Positions 46,048 to 56,237 of a DNA stretch of 64,000 nucleotides are shown in pieces. The notes under the pieces were generated by a model that searched no databases, was not told the origin of the DNA, and saw nothing but the letters and a program-made list of their open reading frames with translations. Position numbers and translations under genes: made by a program. This DNA is from Sarcomyxa edulis (Eukaryota; Basidiomycota; Agaricomycetes; Agaricales; Mycenaceae): positions 1,116,001-1,180,000 of the forward strand of contig QUOL01000011.1 of NCBI GenBank assembly GCA_009761415.1. The letters are read 5' to 3'. Numbering within the stretch: the stretch's first letter is position 1; each line of letters begins with the position of its first letter.

Positions 46048-47556
46048 ATGGAGGAGTGAGATGAGGAGAGAGGGAAGGCATAGAGTGACGTGAGAGTCGG
46101 AGGTGAGGTGGTATGAAAACCGAGAATCAAGATGACACGAGGGTCAAGGAAGTGAGTTGGGTGACACGAGAGTCGATGACGTGAAAGTCGAGTGTAGAGT
46201 GGGGCCCGCAGGCAGAGTGAGTAGTGGCGTCGAGGAGTAAAGGAAGGCGCACGGAGAGCGTAAATCTCTGCTCATGACCAATAAAAGTAAGTACCGTCGT
46301 ACTGAGTGGGGTAAGGTCTTGAGCGTAATCAAGAGAGGTGGGGAAGACCGGAGCCTATGCCCTAGGTGAGAGGTGTCGAGACGCGAAGCGACGAGAGAGA
46401 GTGATAGAGAGGTCCGAGATCGGAGGTTCAAGAGTGAGAGTATAGTTGGTGAGGAAGGGAAACGTGACCAGAGCCATGTCCGAGCGAATGAGATGAGGGT
46501 GAGAGTGAGGGAATAGAGGAGGAGATGTCGAAGTATGAAGGAATGAGCCTGCGCTAAAATGATGTGAAAAAAACGTTAAAATTCCGCTTCGAGCGCAAAT
46601 TTTGAAGGACGACCTCGATGCGACACAGCGTCATCGAGACGGCTAGAGGACTGACGTCCGTTCGTATCTTGCCTCCGCTTCAATCCGAAAGGACTGAGGT
46701 CGATCTCGAGTTCGCTCCGTCCTACGGAACTCTGCTCCACCCGAGGAGATGATTCCACTTGGGACCGTCCTTCCAGTCCTCTCCCTCCTTCCATTCACCT
46801 TCACTGGACCTCCACGACCTCTACCTGTCTATCCCCCTTTTAGCTGAAGACGTTAAGGGTGGGAGGGTGGGTAAAGTAGTGAGGCATTAGGTGAATGGAT
46901 GAATTGACGAGAAATTGAATGGGAGGGTGATTGAGATTAGGACTGGGGAGTTGGTGGTGTGGGAATATAGTTTGAAGGGAATGGGTGGGTGGGCAATACA
47001 AGAGAGGATATATTGGTGAGGGAAGCGGGGGAGGGAAGGAAGAATTCGAGAATTGAGGGGAAAGGTGAAGTAGGAGCTGGGGAGAGAGGGCGAGATCCCG
47101 AAACAGCGGATAGGGGGAAAATGAGGCGACCTCAACTGAAGGGAGTGAGGGGTTCCCAAGAAAATGGGTCGGAGTGGGAGTAGAATGGAGACCTCGACTT
47201 CGGATGATGAAGGAGGGGTTTACACCGGGGAACGAGTGTAGGGATCGACGAAAAGGGATGAGGGGGTCGATAAGAAGAGGAAGACGAACTAGAAGTGCAC
47301 AAAAGCACACAAAAACTCCCCACGGAGCTCAAAAGCTCAGAACCAATCTCCAATGGCTTTGGAGATGTCCAAAAAAGCATCTAGAGCGATGGAATGACGT
47401 AGGATGGTGTAGATCGAAGGCCAGAGGGTTAGAGAGACTACCACAGTGTTAGATGGCAGCTAGAGAGTGAGTCATGAGGGAAAGGAGATGAGACACAAAA
47501 GCGATAGAGCAAAAATGAGCTTGACTCCGTCAAGGTGATTGATGGTCTAATCAAAC
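46048..47556 (-). other. Internal domain of the non-autonomous LTR element
   Basis: This strongly purine-rich plus strand (many GAGAG, GGAGG and TGAGAG runs) makes up most of the LTR element's interior. Minus-strand frames (46840-47310, 46576-46794, 46144-46431) are low-complexity Pro/Ser/Leu sequence and match no gag or pol motif. The primer-binding site next to the 5' LTR would start GTTTGATTAGACCATC on the minus strand; I cannot match it to a tRNA. Confidence 0.6.
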
Positions 47557-47792
47557 TGTAACGGGCAAGGCACCGAGGCTGGAAGAGGAAGGAAGAGTCT
47601 GGCGTGACAGACTAGCGACGAAGTCAGAGAGAACTTAGGTAGGATCCTCGATACTAAGAGATGCCAATTACTGGCGTTGATTAGACAAAGAGAAAAGAAA
47701 GTGTACAGGTGGCGATCAGATAAGGTGTGACTAGCGTGACTATCGGAGTAACGAGCTGGGTGTAATGGACCGGCATTAGCCTGACCATTACA
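47557..47792 (-). repeat. Right LTR (5' LTR of the minus-strand element)
   Basis: This 236-bp copy is identical to 38812-39047 and is followed by the TGTTG duplication at 47793. Confidence 0.92.
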
Positions 47793-47797
47793 TGTTG
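47793..47797. repeat. Target-site duplication TGTTG, right
   Basis: Second copy of the 5-bp duplication at 38807-38811. Confidence 0.85.
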
Positions 47798-48280
47798 CCA
47801 ACTTGCTCTTACTCCTGCTCGTCGTCTTTCTTGAACACAGTGGATGAATTGAGGTTGCGAAGGCACTGGGATTATAGTAAGCTATCGTCTCATGGAGAAA
47901 ACTTCGTCAAAATGTATTCACAGAACATCAACAGGCATAACTCATTCTGGACTTGCGTGTATCGATACAATCGCGATCCCATAAATGGTGTTATTTCAAT
48001 GTCTATATATTGATGTTACGATGTCGCGATCACTCTAAACACCGTTCGACCCACTGACAATTCCGTCAAGGGGTGGATTCCTCATGCCGCTTCAACAAGG
48101 CCGCGGATTCCTAGAGCCCCAGATTTGTTATCGATTCATCGTACACAGTACGGATATAACTCACCCTGCTCAGTATATAAGCAAGCCTTGATATCGATAT
48201 CGTCTCCATCGTTCCAAGACATACCATCCACCCCTTGAATCTTTAGGTGTCTCTTGCTGTTATTCACAAATTAGCCCGCT
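47798..48280. other. Promoter region of the SDR gene
   Basis: No gene is seen. A TATA-like CAGTATATAAG lies at 48171-48181, about 105 bases before the SDR start codon, in a plausible core-promoter position. Confidence 0.5.
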
Positions 48281-49525
48281 ATGTCTCCTCTCGTATGGGT
48301 CATCACAGGAACCTCGTGTGTCTCGTTCTCTGCCTTCTTTGTCTCTTGTCCTGATTCAGATTTCGATAGCACAGGAATTGGTCGCTATTTGACCCTCGCT
48401 GCCCTCAAGCGCGGAGACAAGGTCATTGCTACTGCTCGTGGCCGCTCTATATCCAAGCTCGACGACCTAAAGGAACAAGGCGCTGATATCCTTGAACTGG
48501 ACGTTACGGCCCCTCTGGACACGTTGACCGCTATTGCAAAGAAGGCAGTAGAAGTTCACGGAAGGGTTGACGTTCTCGTCAACAACGCTGGTAAGCTTTT
48601 ATTGGTGATCTCGATGATGTGAGATCTAATATAACTCATTACACAGGCTACATCGCTGTTGGTGCGCTCGAGGAAAGCACGTATGTTGATCTGCGATTTC
48701 GTAGCTGCGTTGCGCTCACATGTTGAGATGTCTAGTCCCGAGGAAACTCTACACCAATTCAAGTGAGTCATCTGATTGAGCTACATCGGTCATCTAACCT
48801 CATACTGTCGTCACAGCACCAATGTGTTTGGAGCCCTGAACGTCTCCCGAGCATTCCTCCCCTACATGCGCGAGAAAAAATCCGGAACAGTCATTTTCCT
48901 CGGGTCTCTTGGTGGATGGAGGTAAACTCGTAACGTCATTCTGAGTCAGCTTTTTTTCTCATTTCTATGTACACGCAGAGCTGTACCAAATGCTGGTCTG
49001 TACGCTGCTACAAAATACGCCCTCCGAGGTACGTTCTCCATATCTTCATGTCTCAGCGACTCCATCTGACGTACAAGCTGTGCAGGACTCTCCGAGACCC
49101 TCGACGCCGAAATCGCTCCACTTGGACTCAGAAGCATCTGCATCGAGTTGGGATATTTCCGCACCTCTTTCCTCACTGCTGATCATCGGGCTCCGTTCGC
49201 TCCGCGGATTCAAGACTACAGAGAGATGTCAGAGAAGGCTAACGCCGCTCTTGTCGGTGCGTATTATATCCCTCCATCTGCGCCGGATGCACTCATGTTC
49301 TCGTGAGTAGCATACAACGGTAAGCAACCCGGCGACCCCGAACTCGCCGCAAGTACTTTCGTTTCTGTAGTTCACGGTGAAGGCTTAGCCGCTGGAAAGC
49401 CCTTCCCTGCTGTACTTGCTCTCGGGACGGATTGCTATAATCTTGTGAAGACCGAGAGTGAGAAGACGTTGGCAAGGTTGGAGCAGTGGAAAGATGTAAC
49501 TTTCAGCACCGATTTCGCCAAGTAG
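48281..49525 (+). CDS. Short-chain dehydrogenase/reductase (classical SDR)
   Basis: A 285-aa NAD(P)-dependent oxidoreductase, probably cytosolic; the substrate is unknown. Eight exons: 48281-48315, 48370-48590, 48647-48680, 48736-48762, 48817-48921, 48979-49028, 49086-49256, 49311-49525; phases sum to a complete frame. The cofactor motif is TGTSTGIG (residues 9-16, assembled across intron 1), followed by the basic ATARGRS region that often selects NADPH, then LDVTA, VNNAG, the catalytic Ser in FLGSLGG and the catalytic YAATK (Tyr149, Lys153). Family resemblance is to fungal SDRs related to retinol or hydroxysteroid dehydrogenases and NRPS-linked SDRs. The left neighbour is the LTR element, 483 bases away. 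Confidence 0.93.
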
Positions 49526-50330
49526 AGGATCAAAACGGTCATGGGTACTGTTCGATATCTTTCAGTTTAGTTTTTCAATACTGATATCGCTCTGTTTCTT
49601 TTCAGCTCGACCTTCTATGGACTTGTACTGTTAATCGATTCATCTTTGATGTGACCTAGCAAATATGTATAAAACGCGTCATAGTCACGGGCGCCATTGC
49701 TCTTGAACAGCTTTACTATTAGACGCTTCCTAATCTAGTCACTGAACATTCGAGAATCATCTACAATGCTCCTTGCCGCAGCCGGGATTTCGCGTCATGG
49801 CGTGCAAATGCTTTATCTCAAAAGATGGACATGGTCTTGGTGTTTGAACGTTGATGATGTCTTCTCCGCCTTCAGTCTCTCTACGAAGCCGCCGCTATCA
49901 TTTCCAGGCATCTTCAACTGAACAGCATATTCTTGATAGAAGCCTGATACCTTGGGATCATGAACTGCAATCCATGGAACACCGTATACGGGCAATGCCA
50001 TCGAATCGAGTGCGTCAGCGTCAGCGTCTTTTGTCTTGCATCAGATTATCCAGCGGGACTTATCCATCTCAGTTCCCAAATTTTAGGCCAGAAGACGTGC
50101 ATGTCCTGCGCGAAGTCAGACGTGTGGATGTCTGGGAAATGTGTAGGTCACGGCGGCGTACGATGGGTGGACATCGATTCCATTATGTCCGTGAGATCGT
50201 AGGGGCTGAAATAGACTGCACGGCCATCGTGGGAGATGAGTTGAAGATTGTTCGATACTATGAAGGGCAAGGCGCTCGAGAGGTGATTCGGTTTCTTTGA
50301 CTTCGATCAGATGTGCATTAACGGCGAGAT
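49526..50330. other. SDR 3' flank and possible decayed minus-strand gene
   Basis: On the minus strand three neighbouring open blocks look protein-like: about 50280-50130 (LQLISHDGRAVYFSPYDLTD), 50100-50030 (DFAQDMHVFWPKIWELRW) and 50005-49813 (LPVYGVPWIAVHDPKVSGFY, ending DHVHLLR). I could not join them with good splice sites, so this may be a decaying gene. The overlapping plus-strand frame at 49851-50300 may be its shadow. Confidence 0.35.
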
Positions 50331-51683
50331 ATGAAGCGGTTGGTGACAGATTTATCCAGGTTTGGAGGCTTGAGGGACACGTTGTTTGGTTTATGTCTTA
50401 TCCCTGGTCATTATGCATTGATATTCCATAATGGTGAGATATCTACGATTAGATAGGACGGATGCATCACTGATTATATCTTTTGATTAGCGCCGTGGAA
50501 CACATTGCTTCGAACCGGATCTGTGGAATATCCGATCCAGTCGTCCGACGGTCGAAGTTTGCCCACTCAGTGGCTGGTTCCATATCTCCCGTCGCCCACT
50601 AGTACTGACATGGACACGGATTCTCACCACTCAGCTTTATCCATATCATCATCTCTCAGAAGAATTGTCAGACACCTTCGGTCCCACAGGATTCTCAGTC
50701 TCATCCGCAGATTCCCAAAGAATCTTCCTTCTCTGCTTCGTCGGCCCAGCGGTCACTGTCTGCCGACTTATACACTGCCAACGCGTTCAGGCCAACTCGT
50801 TACATGCATTGCACTAACAACCCTCCGTCATTGTTACCTTCTTCTCCTTCTCCGTTTGCCACTAGCTTACAACTCTCGTTGCTCGTCTCTCCTGGATATC
50901 TCCCTCACACTACGGGAAGAAATCGAGTCTCGTGAATCTTCGCACAATCTTCCGGGCATCGACCAAGAACAAATAGTACTTGCTATACAAGGGTCTGCGT
51001 CACCTGAATTCTCCAGTTTCACTGAATCATGGAATGCGCTTGTGCTTGATTTACACGGTGAATGGCAGCTCGTCAAATTTGCCTCCGCATTACTTGTTCC
51101 GTGAGTGGTATTTGAAGCGTCCTCTTTACTAGATACTGATATATTCCACTTTAAGAGCGGTCCTGACGATATTCCAGCTCCCTGGCGCTACTGACGATAC
51201 GTTCACACGGACGACCGCATTGTTGTCACTCATATCCGCTATCACGAGTCTCACATATAGTTGCCTCTTCATAATCCATGCTCAATTGCTGAAGAGCGCT
51301 CGGACCCCTTTGGTATGGAAGCTGGTAGACTTTCACATCACCATACCCTAAGAAAGCATATTGAACCAACGATTTTCAGGACGCTGGAAAACAAGGGTTC
51401 TGGTGGAATATTTCCATATTTTACTCCATGCCGGTTGCATGGGTCGGATGGTAAGAAGTTCGCTCTCTTCATGGGTTTTGAATAATGATTGATCGAGTTG
51501 TCGACTAGGTCGGCAATATTCTTCGTTCTCTCTATTCTTTCATTTTCGTGGCATGTATCTTCAACTTCTGCTGGACCTCCTAGCTCTCCTCGTATTTTTA
51601 CCACAATCACAATTACTTGTTCCATGTCGCTGTCGATGTTATACTTCATTATCATTTTACGGACATTTCGCAGTCTTCGGTGA
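50331..51683 (+). CDS. Multi-pass membrane protein of an uncharacterised Agaricomycete family
   Basis: Predicted 371-aa integral membrane protein. Exons: 50331-50433, 50491-51100, 51156-51312, 51380-51450, 51509-51683; all phases agree. The start MKRLVTDLSRFGGLRDTLFG was chosen because it opens the frame that joins cleanly to NAPWNTLLRTGSVEYP. The middle is long, soluble and Ser/Arg/Leu-rich. The C-terminal part holds the family's marks: TIFQLPGATDDTFTRTTALL, a hydrophobic segment SLISAITSLTYSCLFIIH, FWWNISIFYSMPVAWVGWS, a second hydrophobic segment IFFVLSILSFSWHV, a third around 340-360 and the ending LRTFRSLR. Such proteins are numerous and species-specific in mushroom genomes. No enzymatic motif is seen and the function is unknown. 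Confidence 0.75.
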
Positions 51684-54456
51684 CTTGGGCCATTCCACTC
51701 GTCGCAATCTCTATCTGACCATCTCATTGAGAACTCATTACTTACTGGTATCTATGCTGTCCCTCATCTATCATGCTGTATATTCTGCGTTATATACCCC
51801 GCATCACGCCACACTGTGCCCCCACTTACTCTTTATATACACCCATATCCTGACACTTCAGGATTCAAGCTCATACGAATCTCACTAGTAGGAATATGAA
51901 TAGAGCCAATAGGCACCAACTATGCAAGAGGAACGATGGAAGATCGTGGAATGTCTCTGTGGCTGTGCTTTTGCTTTCACCTCCTGCCGCAACGATTTTG
52001 CGCTGACTGTCTTCATATTGCCTGGAGCTTCAAGTCATCTTTACCTCGATGCACTGGGAAGTACCTATCGCTATACATGAACTGCGGCTGGTGTAACTCT
52101 GGTGTGTATGCATCTCCACTAGTTTTGCCAATCAAACTTTCTCGGATTTTGCTCTGAGGCTGGTATCGTTTACCATGTCGAGCCTGCTACGATAAAGAGC
52201 GAAGTCGTGGCTTGGATCTATCCTTTTCCTCGGATTCTGCCTCGGAAATGCCACAGAGGACTTCATAGTCCACGTCTACGATGGGATATGGCACTCCGTT
52301 TCTGAATTGCTGATTGCTGTTTCGTCGACTGGCTTGCCCAACTTTGGATCTTTTCCAGCCTGACCATCGCTATCAAGACTGAATCTCTTCTCGTTGTGTA
52401 TAGCTGTTCACGACGGTCGGGTGCACGGCAAATTGCTGAGAGGTGGGCGACGCGATGCTAGTGGGATGTAGGTGAGTTGTGCGACTGGCAGTGATTCTTA
52501 GCGAAAAAGGTCACGTCGTGTGCAGAGCCTTTAGTCTGCGGCTGTAGACCGGTCTCCATCTCCGCAGTCATACCCCAGAATTGGCAGGCCACCGTTGACT
52601 CATGAGACACCATTCCACGTCTACGTGCCTTATATAAGCGGGGCTGGCAGTCCATTCTTTCCTTTCGACCCCTTCGTTCTCAACCCATACGTCGTTGTTT
52701 CGTGCCCTGCGACTTTGCGTACTTTGTGGGCTAGTTTTCAGGTATAATTGGACGCCGAAGCTCGATGGCATAACTCGCTTTTGTTCTCCTCTCCCTACTC
52801 CAACGTCTTCACGGATCTCCAACGCATAGGTTCCTCCGTTATCTGTCTCCATGCGTCCTAGTCTCAACGCGGAGCAGACGGGAATTATATATGCAACGGC
52901 ATTTGTTCCGTGCACTCAACCGTTGGCTATAACTTCATTTCACGGTCTATAGACTAATCGCGGGGTTCCTCGGGCGTTGTTATGATGGGCTTTTCGCCCC
53001 ATGGGGTTCGAGGCTAGAGGCATTATTGGAGTGCTAAATGTTATACCAGGTTATACCCATCCAGCAAACCTTCCGCCTCCACTATTATCTCGCTGTATAG
53101 ACATTTCTTTTTCCTCAGCTCCGAATAGCTCTCCCGCCTTGGCGCTGCATCTTGTTGAGTTTTCTCAGATCGTTGTTCATCACCAGCTGCACCGCCTCCA
53201 ACAATATTCTTCCTTTCAGAATGTATGTATTCAATTCTTCTTTCAAAAGCACAACTGATGTTTCACAGTGAATATTAGATTCTGTATCATTTATCAGTCC
53301 ACATACATGTCCTTGTACTTGTTGCTATCTTCCCTCTGCTCATCATCGACACTTTCGTTCCTTTTCCGAGGCCAAGGCTACTCGACCTCGACGGCCTCGA
53401 CGGGTCAATATCTGATCCGTCTAATTGAAAGCATGCTATTCGAAGGCTCCCTAACTCCCAGGTTTAGGTTCAAGCTCCATCGGCCGAGTTTGAATGTGCC
53501 ACTCAATTACATTCACCGTCCTTATCATACCGATGGGTTATTAAGCCCAGAACTTCGGCTGGCTTTCTCATCGACACCTTTGGCTACCGCACCGCACTCC
53601 CTGGGAAGGATTTTGAATTGGCTGACCACTGTGAAGCTTCTGCTTCGACATTACGAAGACTGGACGAAAAGCTACAATTTGAGTATAGTGCCCTTCACTC
53701 TTCCTGAAGCTTCACCGGGCCCGGCTTCTTGTATCACAGTATTGATCTACGATTGGTTACGGCTCCGTAACTTGGCCGTTTGCGTGATGCTATGCTCCGA
53801 CTATGCAGGTCCACGAGGTGCAAGCGGAAGATAGCCGTGAGAAATGTTAAGCGCATCGGGAATCTGGCTTCGGAAAAAAATCTTATTTTTGGTCCTCGTT
53901 CCTTCTTCTATAACGCCTCGACTGTCGCTGAAGTGTATTTTCATCGACAAAGTTGAGCAGCTGAACTCTTTACAAATGTTCAGGATGTCATTGGTAAGTG
54001 AGAAGGGGATAAGCGTTTATTTGAATCGCGACTTGCTCGCGACCCTGATCTCTGTCAACAACCTTGATCTCATTTTGACCGGAATTGTTCAAAGTTCGTC
54101 GGTGGTATATCTGGCCGACACCCAATAGACATCTGGCCACAGGGAAAGCGATCCTTATCGTGGACAGCCTGGGCCAAAAGACCGACATCGTTTCAGCAGC
54201 CTTCGTTTCAGACGCCCGGTAGAAACGCGTCTAACTTCTCGGAGCCCTCCCTTCATACACGGCCACAATAAACTATGTCATCCTAGGAAAGATAAATCGA
54301 TTACGCCTTGCATCTATCCCCGATTTGATTGGCATACCAAGACCCTTTTGACCGGGTACCGGAGTGGCCGCGAGGTATATAGGACCTGATTCGCATATCC
54401 CTGCTTGCTCGGATCCCATCTTTTTCTTTGCTTTTCCTCTCTTCATATTTTCAGTA
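51684..54456. other. 2.8-kb gap with spliced-looking but unrecognised sequence
   Basis: Plus-strand intron signals occur, for example a GTATGT donor near 53221 with a TTTCACAG acceptor near 53268. The 188-codon frame at 53268-53834 has no known domain. Frames near 53830-54060 read ARNVKRIGNLASEK-like and RSFFYNASTVAEVYFHRQ-like but shift and stop, which suggests a decayed gene. The last ~300 bases are the promoter of the second peroxidase. Confidence 0.4.
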
Positions 54457-55453
54457 ATGTCTATTCCTACCTCGCACCCGGACGTCAAAGATCTCAAGGG
54501 AAAGACGTGTCCCGTAACGGGACAAACGTACGAATGGCGACCAGCTCAGGAGGGAGATTCCCGCTCGCCGTGTCCAGCTCTCAATACAATGGCCAATCAC
54601 GGATACATGTATGTATCTCTCTGTTCCTCGGTCATTGTAAGAGCAAGACTCACGAAGTTTATCATATAGTGCACGAGACGGGAAAAACTTGAGCGTATGG
54701 GATCTCATCCGTGGTCTCAAGGAATGTTATCACCTCTCCACCGCTCTCGCTTGGGTGCTCGCCTTTGGTGGATTCTTCCTCATCCATAAACTAGGCCGAA
54801 AAATCTCGCTTCACGATATCGCCAGACATAACAAAATCGAACACGACGCCAGTCTCGTACACGCCAACGCCGGCGAGAAAAAATATGCACCTACCGATAT
54901 CATCGATAGGCTCGTCGATGAATTAGTCCTTGACGCCGTATCGGGGGACGAGTCATTCGAAGGATCAGGTGCAGGTGATGGGCGTATATTGATGAGTGCT
55001 GAGGATGTAGGAAAGGCGAGGGTGAGACGAGAAAGAGATTCCAATCCACTGGACGCTTTGCATGCCGAGATCGCGCGAGGGGAGATGGCCATCGTCTTAG
55101 GCATGTGGAATACCAAACTGCCTAATGGAAGAGAAGGTGTTCCAGTCGAATGGTTGAGGGAGTGGATACAATACGAACGAATGCCGAAAACCTGGAAACC
55201 TGATCATATCCAATCTCTTCCAGATACTGTGCATCGCTCCGGGCTCATACGAAAAGCGATGAACAACATCAGGCAGTCGGAGTTCAGTTCACGGGCTATT
55301 AGCGATGGGCTTCCGACCACGTTCAGAGCGAGCTCGTCTAGCGGGTCCGATATCCTACTTCGCTTCAAAGGGACGCCTCCACCATCTTCTCCTGATACAG
55401 CATCGACATCCTCACGCGACACTCCTTCCCCAATTCCTCAGGAGAAGAAATGA
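54457..55453 (+). CDS. Heme-thiolate peroxidase / peroxygenase-like, no signal peptide
   Basis: A 311-aa member of the chloroperoxidase/peroxygenase family, paralogous to the gene at 35527. Exons: 54457-54608 and 54670-55453, with the intron in the same place as intron 2 of the paralog (within the codon after NHGY). The protein starts MSIPTSHPDVKDLKGKTCPV, with no signal peptide, and is probably intracellular. The heme-ligand motif is SPCPALNTMANHGY with Cys39, and the EHD motif IEHDASLVHAN is at 108-110. ALHAEIARGEMAIVLGMW matches the distal region of the paralog. An extra Ser/Thr/Pro-rich tail of about 60 residues (RFKGTPPPSSPDTASTSSRD) is absent from the paralog. A hydrophobic helix lies near 66-85 (ALAWVLAFGGFFLIHK). 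All key residues are intact. Confidence 0.9.
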
Positions 55454-56237
55454 TTCGCTCGCCTTTTTCGTATTTTCTGTGTCTTCAGTCGATGTTAATG
55501 ATCGTCTGCGCTAAAATGTATGTATAGTATATATATGTCTTCACGTCTACGTCTACCGATCCATCCTCCTCCCCCCTCCCCTCCCCCTGTCTTTGTTATC
55601 CTATAATCCACACTAACGACTGTAACTTATACCAATCTTGCTACCGCTTCAACCCAAGTTGACATCGCAATAAATCTCGTGATAGTATAGACTGATCCCG
55701 GTCCGATTTTGTTTCTCAAGTTAGTTAAGTTTGAGTTGAGTGGTATACTACCGACAGACCTATATGTACTAGTGTCCTCGCAAAAGTTCTATTCAGTGAA
55801 TAGCTTGGTCTCGAATCGATATTCAGCCGCCTCAGCGTCTGATAAGCATATAGATAGCACTACAAGTACTCAACAAGTAATCAGATGACGGGTCAGCTAA
55901 CCATAGCGGCGTTCAATGAATTCGTGTTGTGTATTCTCGAAGAGCGGATGTTTGATATCTATGGTTCCAGTCTGCAAAGGATCTTTGAGATAATACTCGA
56001 GTGTTCTCGGGCCATGCCACTCAAACGCGACGGTTGATAGAAGTAAACGCAAGAGTTGTATATGAGCAACATCGAGATCAAAGCCACAGTTCACGATGCC
56101 TAAATGTGATTGTCTCTCGAAAGTAATAAAAGTGCAATATGTATAAGAATTTGCGAGTTCGAAAGGAAGGACGAGGGTTGTAGAAAGTTCGGCAAGAGGA
56201 TAGGAAAAAAAAGCTATGATCCACTGATAGAAATAAA
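55454..56237. other. 3' flanks of two convergent genes
   Basis: A 65-codon minus-strand frame at 55897-56094 (MNCGFDLDVAHIQLLRLLLS) has no recognised domain and may be a small gene or an exon. Otherwise I see no feature. Confidence 0.4.

Larger units (their letters stand above)
38812..47792 (-). mobile_element. Non-autonomous LTR retroelement interrupted by a Plavaka transposon
   Basis: Two 236-bp direct repeats (38812-39047 and 47557-47792), identical when compared base by base, begin TGTAACGG and end CCATTACA and are flanked by TGTTG. Inside the left copy, read on the minus strand, lies a purine tract AAAAAGGGGGATAC immediately before the LTR. This marks it as the 3' LTR, so the element points leftward. 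Removing the internal transposon (39290-46047) leaves about 1.75 kb of internal sequence with no gag, protease, reverse transcriptase, RNase H or integrase motifs. The element is therefore LARD/TRIM-like and would depend on another element's enzymes. The identical LTRs mean integration was recent. Confidence 0.9.

Noticed and set aside
38812..47792. Reading the 236-bp repeats as ends of a single DNA transposon
   Set aside because: They are direct, not inverted, repeats with TG..CA ends, a 5-bp duplication and an adjacent polypurine tract, all of which fit an LTR element. The DNA transposon has its own inverted ends inside.
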